Source: Paracoccaceae bacterium | GTDB taxonomy: Bacteria > Pseudomonadota > Alphaproteobacteria > Rhodobacterales > Rhodobacteraceae | DNA length: 18,806 nt | Direction of reading: 5' to 3' | Assembly: GCA_024304875.1 (NCBI GenBank) | Contig: JAMWZF010000018.1 | Location: forward strand, 1 to 18,806 | Part shown: positions 1 to 6,973 of the stretch, piece by piece | Layout of the letters: the number at the start of each line of letters is the position of its first letter | Numbering within the stretch: the first letter of the stretch is position 1 | Made by a program: the position numbers and the translations under genes | Notes under the pieces: generated by a model | Told to the model about the DNA's origin: nothing | The model's input: only the letters and a program-made list of their open reading frames with translations | The model's database searches: none

Positions 1-168
1 GTCGCGGGGGCCTTCTGCATCTCCTTCGCCTGCCACGCGGCTTGGGGGGTCCTGCTGTCCTCGCGCCCCTTCCGCGCCGCCTACGCCCGCGCCCGCCGCT
101 GGATCGAGGCGACGCTGGGCGCCTTCTTTGCCGTCATGGCGTTCAAGCTCGCAACCGAGAGAGGCTGA
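1..168 (+). CDS. LysE/RhtB-type exporter, C-terminal end (partial)
   Basis: The reading frame is open from base 1 and stops with TGA at 166-168, leaving 55 residues of a protein that begins before the window. The end reads as a hydrophobic stretch, a basic segment (RARRWIEATLG) and a last hydrophobic helix ending KLATERG. This pattern of a basic patch before a final helix is typical of the C-terminus of LysE/RhtB amino-acid or metabolite exporters of the inner membrane. The next permease starts 3 bases after the stop, so the two are very probably co-transcribed. The assignment rests on a short tail. The other possibility is the end of an unrelated membrane protein, but it does not look like the C-terminus of an ABC permease of the kind that follows. 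Confidence 0.55.
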   Translation, partial: VAGAFCISFACHAAWGVLLSSRPFRAAYARARRWIEATLGAFFAVMAFKLATERG

Positions 169-171
169 GCC

Positions 172-1140
172 ATGGATCTCGTCACCCTCCTGCAAATCCT
201 CGACAGCTCGCTCCGGCTCGCCACGCCGCTGCTGCTGGCCTGCCTCGCCGGGCTCTTCTCGGAGCGGGCGGGGATCTTCGACATCGGGCTCGAGGGCAAA
301 ATGCTCGCCGCCGCCTTCATGTCCGCCGCCGTCGCCTTCACCACCGGGTCCGCGTGGATCGGGATGCTGGCGGGGATCGGGGCATCGATGGTGCTCTCGG
401 CGATCCACGGGCTGGCCTCGATCACCTTCCGGGGCAATCAGCTCATTTCGGGGGTGGCACTGAACTTCCTCGCGCAGGGGGCCACGGTGGTCTGGGCGCA
501 AAGCTGGTTCGCCCAAGGCGGCCGGACTCCGCAGCTGTCGGGCGCGGGCCGGTTCGAACCCATCGAACTGCCCTTTGCAGACGCTCTCTCGGGCGTGCCC
601 ATCCTCGGCCCGATCTATGCCGACCTGATCTCGGGCCACGCGATCATCGTCTACATCGGTCTCCTGATGGTGCCGCTGACCTGGTGGGTCCTGTTCCGCA
701 CCCGGTTCGGCCTGCGCCTGCGCGCGGTGGGCGAGAACCCCGCCGCGGTGGACACCGCAGGCGTCTCGGTCATCGGGCTGCGCTATTCCTCCATCGTCAT
801 CGCCGGCGTGCTCTGCGGCATCGCGGGGGCCTTCCTCGCCACATCCCTTCAGGCCGGCTTCACCCAGAACATGACAGCGGGCCGGGGCTACATCGCCCTC
901 GCCGCGCTGATCTTCGCCAAGTGGCGGCCGTGGTACGCGCTGATGGCCTGCCTGCTGTTCGGCTTCCTGCAGGCCCTGGCCCTGCGGCCCGACGTGATCG
1001 AAGGCACCCTGAACTTCCAGGTGCAGGTCCAGTTCCTCGACGCGCTGCCCTACATCCTGACGGTCATCATCCTCGCCGGCTTCGTCGGCAAGGCGATCCC
1101 GCCCCGCGCCGGGGGCGAGCCCTACGTGAAGGAGCGCTGA
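172..1140 (+). CDS. nucleoside-type ABC transporter permease (BPD_transp_2 family)
   Basis: This 322-residue protein is an inner-membrane permease of the branched-chain amino acid/ribose type, in the subgroup that imports purine or other nucleosides together with a BMP-family lipoprotein. The N-terminal signature LFSERAGIFDIGLEGKMLAA (residues about 24-43) is characteristic, with GLRLRAVGENPAAVDTAGVSV (about 181-201) forming the cytoplasmic coupling loop that contacts the ATPase. Many hydrophobic helices are visible along its length. The ATG at 172 has GAGAGG upstream and starts 3 bases after the previous stop. A purine-nucleoside phosphorylase lies two genes downstream, which supports nucleosides as the substrate. 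The ATPase, the binding protein and usually a second permease should lie upstream, outside the window. The family call is firm; the exact substrate is inferred. Confidence 0.9.
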   Translation: MDLVTLLQILDSSLRLATPLLLACLAGLFSERAGIFDIGLEGKMLAAAFMSAAVAFTTGSAWIGMLAGIGASMVLSAIHGLASITFRGNQLISGVALNFLAQGATVVWAQSWFAQGGRTPQLSGAGRFEPIELPFADALSGVPILGPIYADLISGHAIIVYIGLLMVPLTWWVLFRTRFGLRLRAVGENPAAVDTAGVSVIGLRYSSIVIAGVLCGIAGAFLATSLQAGFTQNMTAGRGYIALAALIFAKWRPWYALMACLLFGFLQALALRPDVIEGTLNFQVQVQFLDALPYILTVIILAGFVGKAIPPRAGGEPYVKER

Positions 1141-1144
1141 TCCG

Positions 1145-1531
1145 ATGCGCGGCCTTCTCGCCCTGTCCGTTTTCGCCGCCGGACCCGCGTTGGCGCAAGA
1201 GCGCACGCGGGCCGAGCTCTGGTGCGGCTACGAGTTCGACAGCGTCGGCCTGCCCGGCGAACTGGTCGCCGTGCCACGCGGCGACGGAGCGACAGGTGCG
1301 GTCTTCCTCGGCAACGGCGACGAACGGACGCCGGTGATCTTTCACCGCGACGCCCTTCCCGACGGAGAGCCGGACAATTGCGCCCTCTACCACTGCGCCC
1401 CGGGCGAGGACATCATGGCCGGCGGCTGTACCGAGATCGGCCTCGCCGTCGATCCGCTCCGGGCTGCCGATGGCGTGATGCGCGTCTACGGCGTGACCGC
1501 CCTGCCCCCCATCCCGCCGGAGGCCCGATGA
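1145..1531 (+). CDS. small secreted four-cysteine protein of unknown function
   Basis: This is a 128-residue protein with a clear Sec signal peptide: basic MRG, a hydrophobic core, and an AxA-type cleavage site after ALA at residue 17. The mature part is about 111 residues with four cysteines (27, 79, 84, 95). That even number in an exported protein suggests two disulfides. I do not recognise a domain. The ATG at 1145 has GGAG at 1131-1134, inside the end of the permease gene, and the stop TGA overlaps the ATG of the phosphorylase as ATGA. It therefore sits inside a tightly packed transport and salvage operon. A periplasmic role next to the nucleoside transporter is possible but only inferred from position. 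Confidence 0.75.
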   Translation: MRGLLALSVFAAGPALAQERTRAELWCGYEFDSVGLPGELVAVPRGDGATGAVFLGNGDERTPVIFHRDALPDGEPDNCALYHCAPGEDIMAGGCTEIGLAVDPLRAADGVMRVYGVTALPPIPPEAR

Positions 1532-2325
1532 CCGCAACCGACCTCGCCTCCGTCATCCGGTCCCGCGCCGGTACCGATCCTGTGCGGATCGGCCTGATCC
1601 TCGGCTCCGGCCTCGGGCACCTTGCCGAGGCGGTGGACGGGGTGGCGATCCCCTACACCGACCTCCCCGGTTTTCCCCACGCGGGCGTCTCGGGACACAA
1701 CCCGAACCTCGTGATCGGCGACCTCGAAGGGGTGCGGGTCGCCGTCCTTGGCGGGCGGTCGCACTACTACGAACACGGGAAACCCGACGCCATGCGGCTG
1801 CCCCTGGAGGTTTTGAAAGACCTCGGCGCCGAGGCCCTGATCGCCACCAATGCCGCCGGGTCGATGGTGCCCGAGATGAAGACCGGCTCGATCATGTGCC
1901 TGACCGACCACATCAACTTCTCGGGCCTGAACCCCCTGATCGGCGAGCCGACCGACGCCCGGTTCGTGCCGATGATGGACGCCTACGACCCGGACCTGAG
2001 AGCCGCGCTGCTGGCGGCAGCCAAGGCGACGAAAACCGAGATGCACCAGGGCATCTACGCCTGGTATTCCGGCCCCTCCTTCGAGACCCCGGCCGAGATC
2101 CGGGCGATCCGGATGCTGGGCGCGGACGCGGTCGGCATGTCGACGGTGCCCGAGGTGATCCTCAGCCGATTCCTCGGCCTGCGCTGCGCCGCGATCTCGA
2201 CGATAACCAACATGGCCGCGGGCATGTCGGACGAGAAGATCAGCCATTCGCACACCAAGGAAATGGCCCCCCTCGGCGCGGCCAAGCTCGAAACTGTGCT
2301 TCGGCGGTTCCTGTCTGAATTCTAA
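1528..2325 (+). CDS. punA: purine-nucleoside phosphorylase, class I (trimeric type)
   Basis: The 265-residue product cleaves purine (deoxy)ribonucleosides with phosphate to give the free base and (deoxy)ribose 1-phosphate in the cytoplasm. Class I signatures are present in order: GSGLG (26-30, phosphate loop), GGRSHYYEH (75-83), TNAAGS (107-112), YSGPSFETPAEIR (180-192) and GADAVGMSTVPEV (199-211). Glu186 and Asn228 match the human residues Glu201 and Asn243 that read 6-oxopurines, so inosine and guanosine are the likely substrates. The ATG at 1528 overlaps the preceding stop and has GGAGG at 1519-1523. Length fits the family. It closes the nucleoside uptake operon, giving a simple import-then-phosphorolysis path. 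The window has a second, class II enzyme at 15655-16359. The symbol punA is used by family; xapA-like activity on xanthosine cannot be excluded. Confidence 0.93.
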   Translation: MTATDLASVIRSRAGTDPVRIGLILGSGLGHLAEAVDGVAIPYTDLPGFPHAGVSGHNPNLVIGDLEGVRVAVLGGRSHYYEHGKPDAMRLPLEVLKDLGAEALIATNAAGSMVPEMKTGSIMCLTDHINFSGLNPLIGEPTDARFVPMMDAYDPDLRAALLAAAKATKTEMHQGIYAWYSGPSFETPAEIRAIRMLGADAVGMSTVPEVILSRFLGLRCAAISTITNMAAGMSDEKISHSHTKEMAPLGAAKLETVLRRFLSEF

Positions 2326-2396
2326 GGCCCCGTGGGGCTGGCCCCGACCGGAATTAGGTGGTTGTTAGGGATGGCTGCACTCCGGAGGCCCTGACG

Positions 2397-3314
2397 TTGC
2401 AGATCTACCTTCCGATCGCCGAGATGTCGGTGAACGCCTTCCTCCTCCTGGGACTGGGCGGGATCGTGGGGGTGCTCTCGGGGATGTTCGGGGTCGGCGG
2501 CGGGTTCCTCCTCACGCCGCTCCTGTTCTTCGTCGGCATCCCGCCCGCCGTGGCGGTGGGCACGCAAGGCAACCAGATCGTCGCCTCCTCGCTGTCGGGC
2601 GTCCTCGCCCACGTCAAGCGGCGGACGGTGGATTTCCGGATGGGCGCCGTCCTGCTCGCAGGCGGGCTCATGGGTTCCGCATTCGGCGTCTATATCTTCA
2701 CGATCCTGCGGTCCCTCGGCCAGGTCGATCTGCTGGTCGAGCTCTGCTACGTCGTCTTCCTCGGCATCGTCGGCACGCTCATGCTGATCGAAAGCCTCCG
2801 CGCCATCCGCCGCGCCCGCCTCGGCCCCGGCGCCCTGCCGCCCCGCAAGCGGCACAACTGGGTCCACAACCTGCCGCTCAAGGTGAAGTTCCGGGTCTCG
2901 GGCCTCTACATATCCGTCATCCCGCCGATCCTGGTGGGGATGCTCGTCGGCATCCTCTCGGCCATCATGGGGGTCGGCGGCGGCTTCATCATGGTGCCCG
3001 CGATGATCTACCTCCTCGGCATGCCGACCAAGGTGGTCGTGGGGACCTCCCTGTTCCAGATCATCTTCGTCGCCGCCTTCACCACGCTCCTGCACGCCAC
3101 CGCGAACCAGACGGTGGACCTGATCCTCGCGGTGCTCCTGCTGATCGGCGGCGTCATCGGGGCGCAGATCGGCACCCGGATCGGCAGCCGCCTGCGCGCC
3201 GAACAGCTGCGCATCGCGCTGGCGGTCATGGTCTTGGCCGTCGGCGGCAAACTGGCGCTCGACCTGCTGATCGAACCCAGCGAGCTCTACTCCATCGCGG
3301 AGGCGCGGGAATGA
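2397..3314 (+). CDS. TauE/SafE-family sulfite or organosulfonate exporter
   Basis: This 305-residue inner-membrane protein has the internal duplication of the TauE/SafE family. The first half carries GMFGVGGGFLLTPLLFFVGIPP and the second repeats it as IMGVGGGFIMVPAMIYLLGMP, each followed by a VGT...QI motif. Family members export small sulfur-containing anions such as sulfite or sulfoacetate; the substrate here is not determined. I place the start at TTG 2397. It has GGAGG at 2383-2387 with good spacing and gives the N-terminus MQIYLPIAEMSVNAFLLLGLGG usual in this subgroup; a GTG further up (2358) lacks these supports. The stop overlaps the ATG of the next gene (ATGA), and the two are a known recurring pair in alphaproteobacteria. 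Confidence 0.88.
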   Translation: MQIYLPIAEMSVNAFLLLGLGGIVGVLSGMFGVGGGFLLTPLLFFVGIPPAVAVGTQGNQIVASSLSGVLAHVKRRTVDFRMGAVLLAGGLMGSAFGVYIFTILRSLGQVDLLVELCYVVFLGIVGTLMLIESLRAIRRARLGPGALPPRKRHNWVHNLPLKVKFRVSGLYISVIPPILVGMLVGILSAIMGVGGGFIMVPAMIYLLGMPTKVVVGTSLFQIIFVAAFTTLLHATANQTVDLILAVLLLIGGVIGAQIGTRIGSRLRAEQLRIALAVMVLAVGGKLALDLLIEPSELYSIAEARE

Positions 3315-4066
3315 TCCGGCTGCTCTGCCTCCTCCTGCTCCTGCCCGGTCTCGCGGCGGCCGAGGAAGTCGTCCTCGGCCTCAGCCGCGACGAGGTGTCG
3401 ATCTCGACCACCTTCGACGGGGACGAGATCCTGATCTTCGGCGCCATCAAGCGCGAGGAGCCCGCGCCCGCGGGCAACCCCCTGGAAGTCGTCGTCACCG
3501 TCGCCGGCCCCTCGGTCCCCGTCACCGTCCGGCGCAAGGCGCGGGTCGCGGGCATCTGGGTCAACACCGATGCGGTCGAGGTGGACCTTGCCCCGTCGTT
3601 CTACGCCGTCGCCACCACCGGCCCCTTCGACGAGGTCCTCAGCGCGGTCGAGGACCTGCGCCACCGGGTGTCGATCCCGCGCGCGATCCGGTCCGTCGGC
3701 GCCCCCGCCTTCATCCCCGATTCCGAAAGCTTCACCGACGCCCTGATCCGCATCCGCACCGAGGCGGGGCTCTACCGACGCGACGAGGGGGCTGTGGACC
3801 TCTCCGAAGAGACGCTGTTCCAGGCCTCGGTCCGCCTGCCCGCCAATCTGGTCGAGGGGCAATATGCGACCCGCATCTTCCTCACGCGCGGGGGCCGCGT
3901 CGTGGACGTCTACGTCACGCAGATCGCGGTGAACAAGGTCGGGCTGGAACGCTGGCTCTTCGACCTCTCCAAGAGCCATGCGCTGATCTACGGCCTGTTG
4001 TCGCTGGTCATCGCCGTCGCCGCCGGCTGGGGCGCCTCGGCGGCGTTCCAGGCGCTGCGGCGGTAA
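3311..4066 (+). CDS. TIGR02186 / Alph_Pro_TM family exported membrane-anchored protein
   Basis: The 251-residue protein starts with a signal peptide (MIRLLCLLLLLPGLAAAEE, probable cleavage after residue 17), has a large periplasmic beta-rich part, and ends with one membrane helix (about 226-248) followed by a short basic tail (ALRR). Features of the TIGR02186 family are visible: VVLGLSRDEVSISTTFDGDEILIFGAIKRE near the start, KARVAGIWVN, FYAVATTGP, and the FDLSKSHALIYGLLSL segment before the last helix. The family has no established biochemical function. It is found beside TauE-type exporters, as here, where its start overlaps the exporter stop by 4 bases, so a role as a periplasmic accessory to the exporter is a reasonable inference. 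The gene ends 3 bases from the convergent ccdB stop. Confidence 0.85.
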   Translation: MIRLLCLLLLLPGLAAAEEVVLGLSRDEVSISTTFDGDEILIFGAIKREEPAPAGNPLEVVVTVAGPSVPVTVRRKARVAGIWVNTDAVEVDLAPSFYAVATTGPFDEVLSAVEDLRHRVSIPRAIRSVGAPAFIPDSESFTDALIRIRTEAGLYRRDEGAVDLSEETLFQASVRLPANLVEGQYATRIFLTRGGRVVDVYVTQIAVNKVGLERWLFDLSKSHALIYGLLSLVIAVAAGWGASAAFQALRR

Positions 4067-4069
4067 CCG

Positions 4070-4363
4070 TCAGAACCCGCGGAACAGCACGTCGATCGCC
4101 TCCTTGATCTCGTCTTGCCATGGCAAGGCAGTGCCCACCACCGGGCCGAGGGCGGAGGCAGGGACCATCGCCATCTCCTGCATCCAAATGCTGTAGCTAC
4201 GCCCGTCGATCTCGATCCTCGGGGTCAGCCGAGGCAGCGCGATGTCGGCTCGATCGGACCGCATCGGGGCGACCACGCGGGACCGGTCAAGACCGATCAG
4301 GTCGCTTTGCAGGTCGACCACGAGAATACCGTCGCCGAGCCTATGAACGTCGAACTGGGTCAA
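4070..4363 (-). CDS. ccdB: CcdB-family toxin
   Basis: The 97-residue product matches CcdB toxins, which poison DNA gyrase. Recognisable blocks are QFDVHR at the start, VVDLQSDLIGLDRSRVVAPM (CcdB core VDVQSDII...RRMVIPL), LTPRIEIDGRSYSIWMQEMAMVPASALG (core MTTDMASVPVSVIG) and DEIKEAIDVLFRGF at the end. In the F-plasmid toxin the last residues W-G-I matter for gyrase poisoning; here they are R-G-F, with only the glycine kept. Other CcdB homologues also lack the tryptophan, so this alone does not show inactivity. The start is TTG at 4363, three bases after the ccdA stop, with no clear ribosome binding site; this suggests low, coupled translation. No ATG gives a full-length alternative. It forms a two-gene operon with ccdA. 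Confidence 0.87.
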   Translation of the reverse strand: MTQFDVHRLGDGILVVDLQSDLIGLDRSRVVAPMRSDRADIALPRLTPRIEIDGRSYSIWMQEMAMVPASALGPVVGTALPWQDEIKEAIDVLFRGF

Positions 4364-4366
4364 GGA

Positions 4367-4585
4367 TCAGAACGTCCGGTACTTCGCCAGCGTCGGGCCA
4401 TTCTCCTCGACCTCTCGCGCGTAGGCCTCGAGGGCCTCGCGGTTCTCCTCCCGCCAGCGGCGGTTACGCTCCACCTTGGCGGCCTGGCGGATCGCCTCCT
4501 CGGCCACCTTGGACATGTTGATGCCCAGCGCCTTCGCCTCGGCCTTCAGCTCGGCGTCGATGGTCATGTTCACCTTGTCGCGCAT
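4367..4585 (-). CDS. ccdA: CcdA-family antitoxin
   Basis: The 72-residue protein is the partner antitoxin of CcdB. The N-terminal part, MRDKVNMTIDAELKAEAKALGINMSKVAEEAIRQAA, is a ribbon-helix-helix DNA-binding domain. The C-terminal part, RRWREENREALEAYAREVEENGPTLAKYRTF, has the pattern of the CcdA toxin-binding tail (R-W-x-x-E-N-x-E, then E-x-N-G). The ATG at 4585 has a strong GAAGGAG on the minus strand (4594-4600). A perfect inverted repeat lies directly upstream (4603-4625) and is a good candidate operator for autorepression by CcdA or the CcdA-CcdB complex. The gene starts about 50 bases after the SDR gene on the same strand and may be read from its own promoter as well as by read-through. 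Confidence 0.88.
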   Translation of the reverse strand: MRDKVNMTIDAELKAEAKALGINMSKVAEEAIRQAAKVERNRRWREENREALEAYAREVEENGPTLAKYRTF

Positions 4586-4602
4586 GGATCAAGCTCCTTC
4601 GT

Positions 4603-4625
4603 CATACGCATATAGCATGCGTATG
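4603..4625 (-). promoter_or_regulatory. inverted repeat, probable ccdAB operator
   Basis: CATACGCAT (4603-4611) and ATGCGTATG (4617-4625) form a perfect 9-bp inverted repeat around a 5-base spacer (ATAGC). It lies 17 bases upstream of the ccdA ATG and just outside its ribosome binding site. Read on the minus strand it contains TATATG, usable as a -10 box, so protein binding here would block the promoter. Ribbon-helix-helix antitoxins bind such palindromes. The placement is seen; the operator role is inferred. Confidence 0.7.
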
Positions 4626-4638
4626 AACGATGCGCCAC

Positions 4639-5361
4639 TTATCCCCGCCCGACGAAGGGCATTCCCGGCGCCATGATCGTCTGGAACAGGACATTCGCCG
4701 TCGGCGGCAGCTCGGCCATCCGCAGCACCGCGTCGGCGACGTGCGCCACGTCCATCGTCGCCGGCGGTTCCTCGCCCCTGGCCTTGGCGTCGCGGACCAG
4801 GTTGGCGACCATCTCGGTCTCGGCATTGCCGATGTCGATCTGGCCGCAATTGATCCCGATGTCCCGCCCGTCGAGGGCGATCTGCTTGGTCAGGCCGGTG
4901 ATCGCGTGCTTGGTCGCCGTGTAGGATGCGGCGCCGGGACGCGGCACATGGGCCGAGATCGACCCGTTGTTGATGATCCGTCCGTTGCCCTGCCCTCGCA
5001 TCAGGCCAAAGGCAGCGCGGGCGCAAAGGAACATGCCGGTCAGGTTCACCTCCACCGCCCGGCGCCAGTCGGCGGGATCGATCCGGTCGATCGGCGCGGC
5101 GGGCAGGAAGATGCCGGCGTTGTTGAACAGGCAGTCGAGACGGCCGGCCTCTTCAGCGAACCTCGCGAAGGCCCCGTCCACCGCCTCGGCATCGGTGACG
5201 TCGAGCGGCATCACATAAGCCCCGGCGTGATCCGCCGCCACCGCCTCCAGCTCTGCCTGCCGTCGGGCGGCAAGGCCGACGCGCCAGCCTGCGGCGAGGA
5301 AGGCCTCGGCCGTGGCCCGTCCGATCCCGCTGCTCGCTCCGGTAACGATCACTGTCTTCAC
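4639..5361 (-). CDS. SDR-family NAD(P)-dependent oxidoreductase
   Basis: The 240-residue product is a classical short-chain dehydrogenase/reductase. The Rossmann nucleotide motif TGASSGIG is at 7-14, NNAG at 80-83, a catalytic serine in NNGSIS (134 or 136), and the catalytic YTATK at Tyr147-Lys151. The sequence AARR after beta-2 suggests possible NADP preference. Length is typical for the family, and the substrate cannot be told from sequence. I choose GTG 5361 as the start: it overlaps the helicase stop as GTGA, has GGAGGAGG upstream, and leads directly into KTVIVTGASSGIG. The frame stays open further upstream, but that part is the helicase gene read out of frame. The overlap implies translational coupling with the helicase. 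Confidence 0.9.
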   Translation of the reverse strand: MKTVIVTGASSGIGRATAEAFLAAGWRVGLAARRQAELEAVAADHAGAYVMPLDVTDAEAVDGAFARFAEEAGRLDCLFNNAGIFLPAAPIDRIDPADWRRAVEVNLTGMFLCARAAFGLMRGQGNGRIINNGSISAHVPRPGAASYTATKHAITGLTKQIALDGRDIGINCGQIDIGNAETEMVANLVRDAKARGEEPPATMDVAHVADAVLRMAELPPTANVLFQTIMAPGMPFVGRG

Positions 5362-6887
5362 GTCTCTTCCTCCTCCAGGGTCAGGGGCGCGGGCGGCGCG
5401 CTCAGGTCGTCGATCCGCAGCGGCCCCGTCGGCTTGGCCAGACGGGCGCGCACCACCCAGTGCAGACGCCGCTCTGCCCGGGTGATCGCGACGTAGGCCA
5501 GGCGCTTCCACAGCGGCTGGCCAGCCTCCACACGGCCCATGCGGGCGGCGATCTCGATGTCCGGGGCGAAGACCTGCACCTCCTCCCACTGCGACCCCTG
5601 CGCCTTGTGGATCGTCACCGCCGCGCCGTGCAGGAAAGTCGCGCCCATCCGCGCGGTGAAGGGCATGAAGGGCTCGTCCTCGCCGTCCCTCTCGATCTTG
5701 ACGATGGAGGCGGCGCTGATCCGCGGGTCCTCGGCCCCGATGACGTGCAGGCGCGAGAAGCCGGCCCGCTTGCCGGGGCCGAGGTAGACGACCTGCGCCC
5801 CCTTGATGAGCCCCCGCGCCTCGAGGTCGAGCCGCTTCTTGCGGTGCTTCAGCGGCAGCTCGATCCCGTCGCAGATCAGCGGCTCGCCTTCCAGCAGGGC
5901 CGCCTCCGGCGCGTCGTAGGCGCCGCGAAAGGCCTGGATCAGGCGGATGCGGGTCGCGTTGCGCCAGACGAGGACGGGGGAGCGCGCCATCAGGTCCGCC
6001 TCGACCCGGCCGGACCAGACCACCCGGTCGTCCTGCGCCGCGGCCTCCTGCACCAGCTTCTCGAAGCGGTAGAAATCGACCTCGGGGTCGGCGAGGGCAT
6101 GGGCGAGGTCGAGGATCGGGTTGTCGGCGGTCTGCCGGTGGACGCGGGTCAGTTCCAGCCGCCGCGCCTTGGGCAGGGTGTCGAAGACCATGCCGTCGGT
6201 GGTGTTCTGCACCGGGGGCAGCTGGGCCGGATCGCCGAACAGCAGCAGGGTCGGGAAGATCTCCTTCAGGTCGCCGAACTGCTTTTCGTCCAGCATCGAG
6301 CTTTCGTCCACGAAGCCGATGTCGAGCGGATCGTCCCGCCGTTTCCACCCGGTGATGAAATCGCTGCCCCGCAGTCCCGCCGAGGCCAGCGCCGCGGGGA
6401 CCGAGGTGGTGCGGGCAAAGACCTCCTGTGCGCGGTCCATCGCAGCCTCGGTCAGCCCCTCGACGTTCGGACGCTCGCCGCCCTCGGCCAGCCATTCGGC
6501 CAGCTTTTCGTATTCCGGGTCATAGACGGGAGTGTAGAGGATGCGATGGATCGTGGTGGCCGGAACGCCGCGGTTGCGCAGGACCGAGGCGGCCTTGTTG
6601 GTGGGGGCAAGGATGGCAAGGGTGCGCCGGTCGGCGTTGCCCTTGCCTTCCCAGTCGCCCGAAACGATCCGGACGCCCGCGGCGCGCAGTGCCTTGTAGA
6701 GCTCGGCCAGCAGAAGCGTCTTGCCCGAGCCGGCCTTGCCGATGACGGCCAGCACGGCGCCCTCCCCCTCGTCCGGCGGGGTCAGCGCCTCGTCCTCGAT
6801 GTCGACGCCCTGGGTCTTCAGGACCTCGGCGATGCGGTCCCAGGCGTCTGCCTGATCGTCGGAGAATGTCAGCGCTGTTCCGGTCAT
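5358..6887 (-). CDS. RecD/Dda-like superfamily 1 DNA helicase
   Basis: The 509-residue protein carries the ordered motifs of an SF1 helicase of the RecD2/Dda type: Walker A GKAGSGKT (50-57), motif Ia APTNKAA (about 94-100), Walker B VDESSM (193-198), motif III GDPAQLPPV (218-226), motif IV region RVHRQTADNPILDLA, motif V TIHKAQGSQWEEVQVF and motif VI YVAITRAERRL near the C-terminus. It lacks the long N-terminal domain of RecD2 and has no nuclease domain, so it resembles T4 Dda in size. It should unwind DNA 5'-3' with ATP in repair or recombination; no RecB or RecC is nearby. The ATG at 6887 has only a weak AGGG upstream. The stop overlaps the SDR start, and an 86-base gap separates it from luxI. 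Confidence 0.9.
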   Translation of the reverse strand: MTGTALTFSDDQADAWDRIAEVLKTQGVDIEDEALTPPDEGEGAVLAVIGKAGSGKTLLLAELYKALRAAGVRIVSGDWEGKGNADRRTLAILAPTNKAASVLRNRGVPATTIHRILYTPVYDPEYEKLAEWLAEGGERPNVEGLTEAAMDRAQEVFARTTSVPAALASAGLRGSDFITGWKRRDDPLDIGFVDESSMLDEKQFGDLKEIFPTLLLFGDPAQLPPVQNTTDGMVFDTLPKARRLELTRVHRQTADNPILDLAHALADPEVDFYRFEKLVQEAAAQDDRVVWSGRVEADLMARSPVLVWRNATRIRLIQAFRGAYDAPEAALLEGEPLICDGIELPLKHRKKRLDLEARGLIKGAQVVYLGPGKRAGFSRLHVIGAEDPRISAASIVKIERDGEDEPFMPFTARMGATFLHGAAVTIHKAQGSQWEEVQVFAPDIEIAARMGRVEAGQPLWKRLAYVAITRAERRLHWVVRARLAKPTGPLRIDDLSAPPAPLTLEEEET

Positions 6888-6934
6888 GGCCGGACCCTAG
6901 AGCGGACGGGCGGGAGAGGGAACGGGAAGATCAG

Positions 6935-6972
6935 GCGAGACCCTCCGCGCCGGGTCGGAACCGGGCTCTCGC
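6935..6972 (-). terminator. possible hairpin downstream of luxI
   Basis: GCGAGA (6935-6940) and TCTCGC (6967-6972) pair, extended by CCC/GGG with a one-base bulge, enclosing a GC-rich loop. It begins 2 bases after the luxI stop on the minus strand. There is no T-run after it, so it may only weaken read-through into the helicase gene or protect the luxI mRNA end. Confidence 0.35.
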
Positions 6973-6973
6973 G

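Noticed and set aside
42..1337. 431-codon plus-strand frame across the permease and the start of the secreted protein
   Set aside because: Arg/Pro-rich shadow of the permease frame, which has clear family motifs.
2326..2396. GGCCCC/GGGGCC-type short repeats after the class I phosphorylase, as a terminator
   Set aside because: The possible stems are short, compete with each other, have tiny loops and no T-run; too weak to list as a feature.
5362..6495. N-terminal extension of the SDR protein to 618 residues (a fusion)
   Set aside because: The added part is the helicase gene read in another frame. A GTG with a good ribosome binding site at 5361 gives a standard-length SDR.
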